A stretch of 64,000 nt of DNA from Limnohabitans sp. INBF002 (GCF_027924905.1 NZ_AP027055.1:682001-746000), one strand, 5' to 3'. Shown: positions 50,752 through 59,955, numbered from the stretch's first letter. The notes: generated by a model not told the origin, from the letters alone. Made by a program: numbers and translations.

Positions 50752-52095
50752 TCAAACCCCGCGCAGCCAAGCGGCAAATCGGCGCAAATAACTGGGTTCG
50801 GCCACGAAGATGGCCAGCGTGACCGCCGCATTGGCCACGCCTGTCCAGAAGAAGATGTCGGGGATGGTCATGCCCGCACTCAGCATGGCGCCTGCGATGA
50901 GTGAGCTGGCAATCATGAACAACGCGTTGATGATGTTGTTGGCCGCGATGATGCGCGCCACTTCGTGGGACTTGCTCTCGATTTGAATCAGCGCATACAT
51001 GGGCACGCTGTAAATGCCAGTGAACAGGCTGAGCAACAACAAGTCGGCCATGATGCGCCAATGCTGGCTGTGTGCCATGAACATTTGAATGCCCATCAAC
51101 GGCACATCGGGCAGTTGGTTAGAGGCCATGAACAGGTCCATCGCAAACAGCGTCATGCCTATTGCACCCAAAGGCGCTAAGCCAATTTCCACGCGGCCGC
51201 GGCTGAGGTATTCGCACAAGAGAGAACCGGCACCAATGCCCACCGAAAACAGCACCAACAAAAGCGAAGCCACTTGCGCGTCACCGTGCAGCACTTCTTT
51301 GGCAAAGCTAGGAAACTGGCTCAAAAAGACCGCACCAAAAAACCACATCCAGCTGATGCCCAGCAGGGTTTGAAACACTTTGGCGTTGGCGCGCGCCAGA
51401 CCCAAGTTGTGTAGCGTTTCGGTGATGGGGTTCCAGTTGATGGTTTGCTCGGGGTGGGTTGGGCTGAGCGGGGGAATGCGTCCGCTCATCCAGCGGCCAA
51501 ACACCGCCACGGCCACGCAAGCCACAGCGACTGTGGCATGGCCAATGTCAGGCACGGCCACCAACAAACCACCCGCCACATTGCCCAACAAAATGGCCAC
51601 AAAGGTGCCCATCTCGGTCATGCCATTGCCGCCCGTGAGTTCGTGCTCATCCAGCACGCGTGGCAAATACGAATACTTCACAGGCCCAAACACGGTGGAG
51701 TGCAAGCCCATCAAAAACGTGCACGCCAGCAACACGGCGGCTTGCTCCGTCATAAAGCCCACAGCAGCGAGCGCCATGATGCCAATTTCACAGTTTTTGA
51801 CCCACCGCATGATGACGGGGTGTGCGTACTTTTCGGCCAGCTGACCACTGGTGGCCGAGAACAACAAATAGGGAAGGATGAACAGTGCCCCAATCACCAA
51901 GCCCGCTAAGGAGACGGGCAACCAGCTCACGCTGAGCTGGTAGGTCACCATCACGGTGAAGGCGAACTTGAACAGGTTGTCGTTCGCCGCACCGCAAAAC
52001 TGCGTCCAGAAAAACGGCCCAAACCGACGTTGATTTAAGAGTGCGAACTGGTTGGCTTCGCGTTGGATAAAACTGTCGTTGGTTGGGCGGTTCAT
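50752..52095 (-). CDS. MFS transporter, LplT-like
   Basis: The 447-residue membrane protein has about 12 helices. The N-terminus FALLNQRRFGPFFWTQFCGAANDNLFKFAF, broken at FG, and GLHSTVFGPVKYSYLPRVL are the signature of LplT, the lysophospholipid flippase, and of the MFS half of LplT-Aas fusions. The fused acyltransferase/acyl-ACP synthetase found in many proteobacteria is absent here and not adjacent. It probably moves lysophospholipid across the inner membrane. Confidence 0.85.
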   Translation of the reverse strand: MNRPTNDSFIQREANQFALLNQRRFGPFFWTQFCGAANDNLFKFAFTVMVTYQLSVSWLPVSLAGLVIGALFILPYLLFSATSGQLAEKYAHPVIMRWVKNCEIGIMALAAVGFMTEQAAVLLACTFLMGLHSTVFGPVKYSYLPRVLDEHELTGGNGMTEMGTFVAILLGNVAGGLLVAVPDIGHATVAVACVAVAVFGRWMSGRIPPLSPTHPEQTINWNPITETLHNLGLARANAKVFQTLLGISWMWFFGAVFLSQFPSFAKEVLHGDAQVASLLLVLFSVGIGAGSLLCEYLSRGRVEIGLAPLGAIGMTLFAMDLFMASNQLPDVPLMGIQMFMAHSQHWRIMADLLLLSLFTGIYSVPMYALIQIESKSHEVARIIAANNIINALFMIASSLIAGAMLSAGMTIPDIFFWTGVANAAVTLAIFVAEPSYLRRFAAWLRGV

Positions 52096-52101
52096 TGAGG
52101 A

Positions 52102-53283
52102 TTAAAGACGCTCAAAAATAGCAGCGATGCCTTGGCCGCCACCAATACACATGGTGACCAAAGCGTACTTGCCGTTGATGCGTTGCAGTTCGTACAGGGC
52201 CTTGACTGTAATCAAAGCACCGGTCGCACCGATGGGGTGACCCAAAGAAATGCCAGAACCGTTGGGGTTCACTTTGGCAGGGTCCAGGCCCAACTCTTTG
52301 CTCACGGCGCAGGCTTGTGCGGCAAAGGCTTCGTTGGCTTCAATCACGTCCATGTCGTTGGTGGTGAGGCCGGCCTTTTGCAGCGCGAGGCGTGATGCTG
52401 ACACAGGGCCCATGCCCATGATTTTTGGGTCGAGGCCGGTGTGAGCGTAAGACACCAAACGTGCGAGTGGCTTTGCACCACGGGCTTGCGCTGCTTTGGC
52501 TTCCATCAACACCACAGCCGCAGCCGCGTCGTTGATGCCCGATGCGTTACCCGCGGTGACCGTGCCGTTTTCTTTGATGAACACGGGCTTGAGTTTGGTC
52601 ATGTCTTCCAACTTGCAGTTGGGGCGGAAGTGCTCGTCGGTGGCATAAGCCACATCGCCTTTTTTGCTCTTGAGCATCACAGGCACGATTTGGTCTTTGA
52701 AGTAGCCTGCTTCGGTGGCGCGTTGGGCGCGGTTGTGGCTTTCGACCGCCGCAGCGTCTTGCATGTCGCGGGTGATGCCAAATTTAGCAGCCACGTTTTC
52801 AGCGGTCACGCCCATGTGGATGTTTTGGAAGGGGTCGTGCAAAGCGCCCACCACCATGTCGACCATCTTGGTGTCGCCCATGCGTGCGCCCCAGCGAGCG
52901 CTGAGAGAAGCGTAAGGGCCACGGCTCATGTTTTCAGCGCCGCCGCCAATGGCGATGTCGCAGTCACCCAGCATGATGGACTGGCTGGCACTCACGATGG
53001 CTTGCAAGCCCGAACCGCACAAACGGTTCACGTTGAAAGCGGGCGTGTCTTCGGCGCAGCCGCCGTTGATGGCTGCCACGCGAGACAGGTACATGTCTTT
53101 GGGTTCGGTGTTCACCACATGGCCAAACACGACATGGCCTACGTCTTTGCCGTCGATGTGGGCACGGGCCAAGGACTCGCGCACCACTTGGGCCGCCAAC
53201 TCGGTGGGGGGAATGTCTTTCAGGCTACCGCCGTAGGTACCAATGGCTGTACGAACACCGCTGACCACAACTACTTCACGCAT
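52102..53283 (-). CDS. Acetyl-CoA C-acyltransferase (thiolase)
   Basis: The 393-residue thiolase has the nucleophile in NRLCGSGLQAIVSASQ near residue 88, the conserved NPNGSGISLGHPIGATGA near 340 with the catalytic His, and the second cysteine in VTMCIGGGQGIAAIFE near the C-terminus. Length fits AtoB/PhaA-type biosynthetic or beta-oxidation thiolases; which one cannot be decided. It stands 6 bases before the MFS gene on the same strand. Confidence 0.93.
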   Translation of the reverse strand: MREVVVVSGVRTAIGTYGGSLKDIPPTELAAQVVRESLARAHIDGKDVGHVVFGHVVNTEPKDMYLSRVAAINGGCAEDTPAFNVNRLCGSGLQAIVSASQSIMLGDCDIAIGGGAENMSRGPYASLSARWGARMGDTKMVDMVVGALHDPFQNIHMGVTAENVAAKFGITRDMQDAAAVESHNRAQRATEAGYFKDQIVPVMLKSKKGDVAYATDEHFRPNCKLEDMTKLKPVFIKENGTVTAGNASGINDAAAAVVLMEAKAAQARGAKPLARLVSYAHTGLDPKIMGMGPVSASRLALQKAGLTTNDMDVIEANEAFAAQACAVSKELGLDPAKVNPNGSGISLGHPIGATGALITVKALYELQRINGKYALVTMCIGGGQGIAAIFERL

Positions 53284-53345
53284 TTTTGTCTCCAGTTATA
53301 AAAGTTAGAACCAAATGAGTTTGCGCCGCTTTTGCTACAGATCTC

Positions 53346-54026
53346 TTACGGCTGAACGCTTAAAACATAGGGGTTTACCGCAGACCACGGCACAGGCGCT
53401 GAAAAGGCCAGGGGTTTTTCGCTAAACGGGTGCGGAAAACCAATGTCCTGCGCGTGCAGCATCAGACGCGGCGTGAGCGCCAAGATGTCGGGCGGCGCAT
53501 AGAGCGAGTCGCCCAGCATGGGGTGCCCTAGGCTTTGCATGTGCACACGCAGCTGGTGGGTACGGCCCGTGAAGGGCTCTAGCTCAATCAAGCTGGCGGT
53601 GTCGCCCGCTTGCACCATGCGCCACAGGCTCAGGCTGGGCTTGCCGTCGGGGTGAATGATGTGAATGGGGCGGCGTTCCCAGTCGAGCATGATGTTGCCT
53701 TCAATGGCACGCCAGCCTTCTTCGTTGGTGGGCACGTGCGCTTGGGTGAGCAGCGGGTTGCCCGCCACCACCGCCATGTAGCGCTTGCTTACCTGACGGG
53801 TTTCAAACAAACGGCTGATGCGGCGCTGCGACTCAATGCCGCGCGCCATCACGATGAGGCCCGAGGTGTCTTGGTCCAGGCGGTGCACCACCAGTGCGTC
53901 GGTGTAAATGTCTTGCACGCGCTTGGACAAGCAGTCCTGCTTCTCAGGCCCACGGCCCGGCACAGACAGCAGTCCGCTGGGTTTTTCGAATACCAGCAGG
54001 TGTTCGTCTTCGTAAATCGGGTTCAT
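53346..54026 (-). CDS. RluA-family pseudouridine synthase
   Basis: The 226-residue enzyme has the catalytic motif VVHRLDQDTSGLIVMA near residue 45, PSLSLWRMVQ and the C-terminal TGRTHQLRVHMQSLGHPMLGD. No S4 domain is present, as in RluA, which modifies 23S rRNA and tRNA, and in TruC. The exact target cannot be set by sequence alone. It forms a close reverse-strand run with the ferredoxin gene (12 bases). Confidence 0.9.
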   Translation of the reverse strand: MNPIYEDEHLLVFEKPSGLLSVPGRGPEKQDCLSKRVQDIYTDALVVHRLDQDTSGLIVMARGIESQRRISRLFETRQVSKRYMAVVAGNPLLTQAHVPTNEEGWRAIEGNIMLDWERRPIHIIHPDGKPSLSLWRMVQAGDTASLIELEPFTGRTHQLRVHMQSLGHPMLGDSLYAPPDILALTPRLMLHAQDIGFPHPFSEKPLAFSAPVPWSAVNPYVLSVQP

Positions 54027-54038
54027 GTGTGAGTGGGT

Positions 54039-54344
54039 TTATGTGGCGCGTGCCTGTGTTTGCTCCAGCACCACATCTGTGGTGGGGCGCGCCACGCAGG
54101 GCAGCACATAGCCCTCGGCTTTTTCTTCGGCGCTCAGGCCCGGCCACTCAATGGTGTACGTCACTTCTCCGCTCACCAGACGGCACACGCAGGTGCGGCA
54201 CGTGCCATTGCGGCAAGAGCTGGGCAGCTCGATGCGTGACAGCTCGGCGGCTTCGAGCAGGGTGAGGTCACCCTCGACGTCGTATTGCAGGCCAGCGGGC
54301 GCCACCTTGACGGTGAAGATTTGAAAATTCTCTGGGGCAGTCAT
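54039..54344 (-). CDS. Plant-type [2Fe-2S] ferredoxin
   Basis: The 101-residue protein has the cluster motif SSCRNGTCRTCVCRL (C-x4-C-x2-C) followed after 30 residues by the fourth cysteine in LPCVARP. It is soluble and stands alone without a reductase domain, so it is a one-electron carrier for an unidentified oxygenase or reductase. It is in a tight run with a 92-residue hypothetical gene upstream (9 bases) and an RluA-type gene downstream. Confidence 0.9.
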   Translation of the reverse strand: MTAPENFQIFTVKVAPAGLQYDVEGDLTLLEAAELSRIELPSSCRNGTCRTCVCRLVSGEVTYTIEWPGLSAEEKAEGYVLPCVARPTTDVVLEQTQARAT

Positions 54345-54353
54345 GCTTAGTGG

Positions 54354-54632
54354 TTAATTCGATGCAGTCAATTTCGCTTCGGCTTTGTCCAGCACCAGCG
54401 CAAGGTTGTCTAGCAAATCGGTTTGGCTGAAAGAGCAGCTTTCTTCCGAGAACAAGGCGCTCGATTCCAGCCGATCCACCAGCCCTAGCCACACCTCTTC
54501 AAACTGAGGCGGCAGGGCTTTGAACAAAGCTTGCTGCGCGCGCGCCGTTTGCACAAACGCACGGTCTGTAGCGGCATCGTTGCGCAGGGCCGCGAGTGCC
54601 GTGCGAAGTGTGGCGATAGCGGCGACAGGCAT
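54354..54632 (-). CDS. Hypothetical protein between small ORF and ferredoxin
   Basis: The 92-residue product is predicted all-helical by eye and not recognised. Features are an Ala-rich start, LPPQFEEVWLGLVDRLESS and a Cys-Ser-Phe-Ser stretch ESCSFSQTDLLDNLALVLDKAEAKL. Its ATG shares bases with the stop of the upstream 46-residue frame (TAATG), and the ferredoxin begins 9 bases after its stop, so the three genes are probably one transcription unit. Confidence 0.65.
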   Translation of the reverse strand: MPVAAIATLRTALAALRNDAATDRAFVQTARAQQALFKALPPQFEEVWLGLVDRLESSALFSEESCSFSQTDLLDNLALVLDKAEAKLTASN

Positions 54633-54772
54633 TACTTGTTCTTGATCTTGCCGCGTGGAGCGACGTAAGTGGTGGGTGGGTTGGGACGATCCGAGGTGGA
54701 GGTCTTGGGAGGTGACGTGTCCTTTTTAGGCTTCTTTGTCATTTTGTTGCTGTGTTGTTCGCCTTTGGCCAT
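54632..54772 (-). CDS. 46-residue basic protein
   Basis: A short reverse-strand frame with a good ribosome site (GAAGGTGAT before the ATG at 54772) encodes a Lys/Pro/Thr-rich peptide ending TTYVAPRGKIKNK. A later in-frame ATG at 54742 would give 36 residues. Its TAA overlaps the ATG of the following gene, which supports real translation. Small basic proteins with a YVAPRGKIxNK end occur in related bacteria; function is unknown. Confidence 0.6.
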   Translation of the reverse strand: MAKGEQHSNKMTKKPKKDTSPPKTSTSDRPNPPTTYVAPRGKIKNK

Positions 54773-54809
54773 ATCACCTTCGTTGTAGTTATCTCGGATT
54801 GAGATGGGG

Positions 54810-55349
54810 TCATGGTAATTCAGTCTCTTGCCAGGTACCCAGCGGCAAATCTTGCACGTTGTAGGGGCCGATGTTTGTGCGTATCAAACGCAGCGTGGGC
54901 AGGCCCACGGCGGCGGTCATGCGGCGCACTTGGCGGTTGCGGCCTTCGCGGATGGTGAGCTCTATCCACGAGGTGGACTTGGTCTGTCGCACGCGAATGG
55001 GTGGGTCGCGCTCCCACAGGTACACGGGGGCTTCTGCGGCGCGTGCGCGAGCGGGCAGCGTCATGCCGTCGTTGAGCATCACGCCGTTGGCGAGGGCTTG
55101 CAGCGCGGCCTCATCGGCCACGCCTTCGACTTGTGCGAGGTAGGTTTTCTCCATCTTGAAACGCGGGTCGGCAATGCGGGCTTGCAGCTGGCCATCGTCG
55201 GTGAGCAGCAGCAGGCCTTCGCTGTCGGCGTCTAAGCGGCCTGCCACGTACACGCCGGGCAGGTTGATGAAATCTTTCAGGCCACGCCATTTCCCCTCGG
55301 GGGTGAACTGGCTGAGCACGCCGTAGGGCTTGTTAAAACGAATCAGCAT
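54810..55349 (-). CDS. rluE: 23S rRNA pseudouridine synthase, RsuA/RluE family
   Basis: The 179-residue enzyme starts directly with the catalytic domain (LIRFNKPYGVLSQFTPEGKW), which is the RluE form without an S4 domain. VAGRLDADSEGLLLLTDDG contains the catalytic Asp and REGRNRQVRRMTAAVGLPTLRLIR is the RsuA-family C-terminal signature. RluE modifies position 2457 (E. coli numbering) of 23S rRNA. Confidence 0.9.
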   Translation of the reverse strand: MLIRFNKPYGVLSQFTPEGKWRGLKDFINLPGVYVAGRLDADSEGLLLLTDDGQLQARIADPRFKMEKTYLAQVEGVADEAALQALANGVMLNDGMTLPARARAAEAPVYLWERDPPIRVRQTKSTSWIELTIREGRNRQVRRMTAAVGLPTLRLIRTNIGPYNVQDLPLGTWQETELP

Positions 55350-55427
55350 GGGACATGAAAAGCGAACGAAGGCTAGAGCGTATCAGCCTCGGGGCTGTGC
55401 TTTGGTGCACGCGGCTACCATGGACGC

Positions 55428-56120
55428 ATGACTGCCCATTTTGAAAGCGTGCAAAACGCCGCGATGTACCCCGATGCCTTTGATGTGGCAGCCCCCGAAA
55501 TTGCCTTTGAACGCGACCTGTGGCCGCGCAAGCTGGGCGTGTTTGTGCGCAATGCGCCTGCGGCTGAAGGTGCTGCAACTGATTCCCCGCCTGATGAAAA
55601 GGCGCTGATAGCGCCGGTGCGCGAACTGGCTGTAGGCCAATTTGGCTTTGTGCCGCAGTGGGTCAAGTCGGCATCCGATGCCAAGCTGCGTTCCACCAAG
55701 ATGGTCAATGCCCGCTCGGAAACCGTCACCACGTCCAACAACTTTCGCGATGCGTGGCTGGCAGGCCAGCGCTGCATCGTGCCCATGATGGCGTTTTTTG
55801 AAGACGACTGGCGCAGTGGCAAAGCCGTGCCCACGCGCATCACCCGTGTGGACGGCAAGCCCATGGGCGTGGCGGGCATTTGGGAGCGTTGGGCCAAAGA
55901 CGGTGCAGAAATCATCAGCTTCACGCTGCTGACCGTCAACGCCAACAGCCACGCCTTGCTGCACCGCTACCAACAAAACGGCAATGAAAAACGCATGCCC
56001 GTCATCTTGGGCGAGGGCGCGTATGACGCGTGGCTCAATACCAAGCCTGAGAAAGCGCGTGAATTTATGCGCGCTTACTCGGCGCAGTTGTTGACGGCCA
56101 ATCCGGTCGAGAAAAAGTAA
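55428..56120 (+). CDS. SRAP (HMCES/YedK)-family protein lacking the catalytic cysteine
   Basis: The 230-residue protein aligns with SRAP proteins: VNARSETV (Asn94), the FFEDDW glutamate (Glu125), RCIVPMMAF and NEKRMPVIL. SRAP enzymes shield abasic sites by a thiazolidine link through Cys2, exposed after Met removal, assisted by a C-terminal His. Here the start is MTAHFESVQ where relatives read M-C-x-H-F-E, so residue 2 is Thr, and the His position before EKRM appears to be Gln. Both substitutions argue against the usual chemistry. No upstream in-frame start supplies a cysteine. The gene is divergent from rluE. Confidence 0.8.
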   Translation: MTAHFESVQNAAMYPDAFDVAAPEIAFERDLWPRKLGVFVRNAPAAEGAATDSPPDEKALIAPVRELAVGQFGFVPQWVKSASDAKLRSTKMVNARSETVTTSNNFRDAWLAGQRCIVPMMAFFEDDWRSGKAVPTRITRVDGKPMGVAGIWERWAKDGAEIISFTLLTVNANSHALLHRYQQNGNEKRMPVILGEGAYDAWLNTKPEKAREFMRAYSAQLLTANPVEKK

Positions 56121-56124
56121 GCCG

Positions 56125-56433
56125 TTAAACCATCTGCACCACCAGCTTTTTGCCGCAGGCTTGTGCGTACTTGCGCAGCGTGGCAAAAGAGGGTGAGTGT
56201 TTTTCGCTGCGCAGCGACGATTCAAGCCGAGAAATAGCCGACACCGTGGTGCCCATGCGCGCAGCCACATCGGCTTGAGTGAGGCCCGCAGCCAAACGCG
56301 CATCGAGCATGGCGTGCAGCGTGGAATATTCCTCTTCCAGCGCGTCATAGGCTTTCTTCACGCCAGGCTTGGCAAGCAATGCCTTTTTAAAAGCCGCATC
56401 ATGCGGCACGGGTTTGTATCCGTTGTTAGCCAT
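56125..56433 (-). CDS. XRE-family antitoxin (HigA-like)
   Basis: The 102-residue product has an N-terminal helical extension (about 1-40, AAFKKALLAKPGVKKAYDALE) and a C-terminal XRE HTH (GLTQADVAARMGTTVSAISRLES). The extension probably binds the toxin encoded just upstream. ATG 56433 is preferred to 56442 because AAAGGA is then 8 bases away. It overlaps the toxin gene by 8 bases, the usual order toxin-antitoxin of higBA. Confidence 0.85.
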   Translation of the reverse strand: MANNGYKPVPHDAAFKKALLAKPGVKKAYDALEEEYSTLHAMLDARLAAGLTQADVAARMGTTVSAISRLESSLRSEKHSPSFATLRKYAQACGKKLVVQMV

Positions 56434-56812
56434 GTTGCACATCCTTTAATCGTTTGCGTGCCACGCGCATTTCTGCGTCTGGTGTTTCTTGTGTTTTCTT
56501 CACGAACGAGTGCAGCACCACAATGGTCTTGCCCACTTGCGTGCAATAAAACACCCGCCCAATTCCTTCTGGCCCTTTCGGGCGCAGCTCAAACAAACCG
56601 CCGCCCATCGCGCGTGAGTGCGGCATGCGAAGGTCTGCGCCGTAGAGTGCCATCGCTTCGGTCAGTCGCAGATAGTCAGCCGCGATGCCCGCTGGCATGG
56701 CCCATACATCGCGCTGAACACGGTCGTTGTAATAGGTGATTTGCCAGTTTGAGGTTTGTGAGATGTTAGCATATTTGCTAATATGATCTAGTGCTCTGGG
56801 TCTTGAAGTCAT
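56426..56812 (-). CDS. RelE/HigB-type toxin (phage Gp49-like, DUF891)
   Basis: The 128-residue product carries the HigB/Gp49 pattern: WQITYYNDRVQRDVWAMPAG, GADLRMPHSRAMGGGLFELR and RVFYCTQVGKTIVVLHSFVKK, followed by KKTQETPDAEMRVARKR. Such toxins cleave mRNA on the ribosome. The family core starts near WQITYYN; the 22 residues before it have no clear role and lie over a palindrome that may be the operator. No better start exists downstream, so ATG 56812 is kept. Confidence 0.83.
   Translation of the reverse strand: MTSRPRALDHISKYANISQTSNWQITYYNDRVQRDVWAMPAGIAADYLRLTEAMALYGADLRMPHSRAMGGGLFELRPKGPEGIGRVFYCTQVGKTIVVLHSFVKKTQETPDAEMRVARKRLKDVQHG
56766..56781. promoter_or_regulatory. Palindrome, candidate HigA operator
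   Basis: TTAGCA-TATT-TGCTAA is a perfect dyad that extends to 9-bp arms with one G-T pair. It lies 31-46 bases inside the annotated toxin frame. Type II antitoxins with XRE domains bind such dyads at their own promoter; this role is inferred. Confidence 0.5.
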
Positions 56813-56888
56813 GCAAGCTTTTTAGCTTTGCATGGCTATGCGCTGTTTGTTTGTGGCTTGAGCTTTGTTTAAGTGGCAATCAGTAATG

Positions 56889-57380
56889 CTAATTTTGAAT
56901 GTAATGAAGCATGTCAATGATGCTGCTTGCAGCAGAAGAACTTTGTGATTTGGTTTCTTGCTGCAAATCTAATAGGACTTGCTTGTAGGGAATTAGTGAA
57001 ACGCCTAAATCTTTCATGTAATCAAGCTCAGTTGCATCTCTAACGACACCATGAACCAGTACGTATCGCCAGCTCGCATCAGGAACAATGACATTTCGGC
57101 GTGTCACTTTTTTCTCTGAGGTGAATTTCTTTTCAACCCAAGCCTGAATACCTTCTTGTATTTCAATAGAACTTCGTTTTCTAGCGCTTGAATCTCCACC
57201 GATATATCCAATCGGGCGATAACTGATTTGCACCTCAACATGCCAAAACTCATTGCCTGATGGCGATGAGCGAACGCCAAGCAAATCAATTTCATCAACA
57301 CCTTGTTTGATACCGCGCATGGTGAAGAAGTTCTGACGGTTAAGCCATTCTTCAACCAACTGTTCGTCAAGGATTGCCAT
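56889..57380 (-). CDS. Putative PD-(D/E)XK-like protein
   Basis: The 163-residue protein has FFTMRGIKQGVDEIDLLGVR followed by a beta-strand FWHVEVQIS. Asp32 and Glu49-x-Gln51 are spaced as in the PD-(D/E)XK nuclease core with Gln in place of the usual Lys. The C-terminal half (WRYVLVHGVVRDATEL and LGVSLIPYKQVLLDL) is a second alpha/beta segment. The family is unnamed to me; nuclease activity is inferred from the motif only. It begins 3 bases upstream of the glnS stop on the same strand and follows the TA pair. Confidence 0.6.
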   Translation of the reverse strand: MAILDEQLVEEWLNRQNFFTMRGIKQGVDEIDLLGVRSSPSGNEFWHVEVQISYRPIGYIGGDSSARKRSSIEIQEGIQAWVEKKFTSEKKVTRRNVIVPDASWRYVLVHGVVRDATELDYMKDLGVSLIPYKQVLLDLQQETKSQSSSAASSIIDMLHYIQN

Positions 57381-57383
57381 TGC

Positions 57384-59216
57384 TTACTTCGCCCAAGTGT
57401 CCTTGAGCCCCGTGATCTTGTTAAACACCAACTTACCCCCCGCATGGTCCACGCGGTCGGTCACAAAGTAGCCGTGGCGTTCAAACTGAAAGTGCGCACC
57501 TGCGGGCACGTGGGCCAGCGAAGGCTCCACATACGCGGTCACCACTTTCAGGCTGTCGGGGTTGAGGGCGGTTAGGAAATCTTTGCCGCCTGCGTCGGGT
57601 TGAGCGTCGGTGAACAAGCGGTCATACAAACGCACTTCTGCTTGCAGGCCATCGTTCACGCCCACCCAGGTGATGGCGGCACTGGCCTTGACGGTGGCGC
57701 TGCCTGGGGTGCCGCTCTTGGTGTCGGGGATGACAGTGGCTTGGACTTCTGTGATGTTGCCAGCCGCGTCTTTCGTGCAGCCCGTGCACTCGATGACGTA
57801 GCCGCCTTTGAGACGAACCTTGTTGCCAGGGTAGAGACGTTTGTAGCCTTTGGGTGGCACTTCGGCGAAGTCGTCACGCTCAATCCACACTTCTTTGCCA
57901 ATTTTGAAATGGCGCGTAGGAACTTCAGCGCCTTCGTCAGCGTGAGGCAATGCAGCTTGTGTGCAAGGCTCTAGGTGGCCCGCACCCATCACCTCGTCCC
58001 AGTTGGTGAGCACAAGTTTGACGGGGTCCAGCACAGCCATGGCGCGGTGTGCGGTGTTTTCCAGGTCTTCGCGCAGGCAGCCTTCGAGTGTGCTGTAGTC
58101 GATCCAGCTGTCGCTCTTGGTCACGCCAATGCGGTCGGCAAACAGGCGCAGGCTTGTCGGGGTGTAGCCACGGCGGCGCAGGCCCACGATGGTGGGCATG
58201 CGGGGGTCGTCCCAGCCGCTGACTTTGCCTTCGTTCACCAGTTGCGCCAGCTTGCGTTTGCTGGTGATGACGTAAGTGAGGTTGAGGCGCGAAAACTCAT
58301 ATTGCTTAGGCGAAGGCGCGGCCAGCAGTTTGCATTCGCACAGGCGTTCCATCAGCCAGTCGTAGAACGGGCGCTGATCTTCAAATTCCAGTGTGCAGAT
58401 GCTGTGGGTGATTTGCTCCAGCGCGTCTTCGATGGGGTGGGCAAAGGTGTACATCGGGTAGATGCACCATGTGTCGCCCGTGTGGTGGTGGGTGGCGCGG
58501 CGGATGCGGTAGATGGCCGGGTCGCGCAGGTTGATGTTGGGCGAGGCCATGTCGATCTTGGCGCGCAGCACGGCAGCGCCGTCGGCCAACTTGCCATCGC
58601 GCATTTCGCGAAAGCGTGCGAGGTTTTCAGCCGATGTGCGTGAGCGGAATGGGCTGTCTACGCCGGGTTTGCCAAAGTCGCCCCGGTTGGCGCGCATGTC
58701 TTCGGCGCTTTGTTCGTCCACGTAGGCGTGGCCGGCTTCTATCAGCGCCTCGGCGGCGCGGTACATGAAGTCGAAGTAGTCGCTGGCCTGGTAGGGAGCG
58801 GCGCTGCAGTCCTCGGATGCGGCTGCGCCTTGGGCTTGCCCCAGCTGCGCCCAGCTAAAGCCGAGCCATTTCACGGCGTCGATGATGCTGTTGACGTATT
58901 CGGTGTCTTCTTTTTCGGGGTTGGTGTCGTCAAAGCGCAGGTGGCAGACGCCGCCGTATTCCTTGGCCAGACCGAAATTGATGCAGATGCTTTTGGCGTG
59001 GCCGACGTGCAGGTAGCCGTTGGGCTCGGGCGGAAAGCGGGTGCGGATCTTGGCCGGGTCGGGCTCGCCCGCAGCGTGGTGCGCGGCGTCGCCGGGGCTG
59101 CCTGCCCAGCGGCGGCTGGCGTAGGTGCCTTGGGCCAAATCGTTGTCGATGATTTGGCGCAAAAAGTTGCTGGGCTTGTGGTCTTGTTCTGTCGCAGTGG
59201 GGGCGGGTTTCGTCAT
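57384..59216 (-). CDS. glnS: Glutaminyl-tRNA synthetase
   Basis: The 610-residue class I synthetase has the HIGH-type motif PPEPNGYLHVGHAKSICIN, LRFDDTNPEKEDTEY and the KMSKS-equivalent VITSKRKLAQL, then the two anticodon-binding barrels. Length is near the family norm (about 550-590) with an extra insert in the acceptor-binding region (about 115-135, GQAQGAAASEDCS) that is low-complexity. It charges tRNA-Gln. Confidence 0.96.
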   Translation of the reverse strand: MTKPAPTATEQDHKPSNFLRQIIDNDLAQGTYASRRWAGSPGDAAHHAAGEPDPAKIRTRFPPEPNGYLHVGHAKSICINFGLAKEYGGVCHLRFDDTNPEKEDTEYVNSIIDAVKWLGFSWAQLGQAQGAAASEDCSAAPYQASDYFDFMYRAAEALIEAGHAYVDEQSAEDMRANRGDFGKPGVDSPFRSRTSAENLARFREMRDGKLADGAAVLRAKIDMASPNINLRDPAIYRIRRATHHHTGDTWCIYPMYTFAHPIEDALEQITHSICTLEFEDQRPFYDWLMERLCECKLLAAPSPKQYEFSRLNLTYVITSKRKLAQLVNEGKVSGWDDPRMPTIVGLRRRGYTPTSLRLFADRIGVTKSDSWIDYSTLEGCLREDLENTAHRAMAVLDPVKLVLTNWDEVMGAGHLEPCTQAALPHADEGAEVPTRHFKIGKEVWIERDDFAEVPPKGYKRLYPGNKVRLKGGYVIECTGCTKDAAGNITEVQATVIPDTKSGTPGSATVKASAAITWVGVNDGLQAEVRLYDRLFTDAQPDAGGKDFLTALNPDSLKVVTAYVEPSLAHVPAGAHFQFERHGYFVTDRVDHAGGKLVFNKITGLKDTWAK

Positions 59217-59244
59217 GCCGTGATTTTAGGCGGGGCCAGTGGCC

Positions 59245-59938
<694 letters not shown>

Positions 59939-59955
<17 letters not shown>

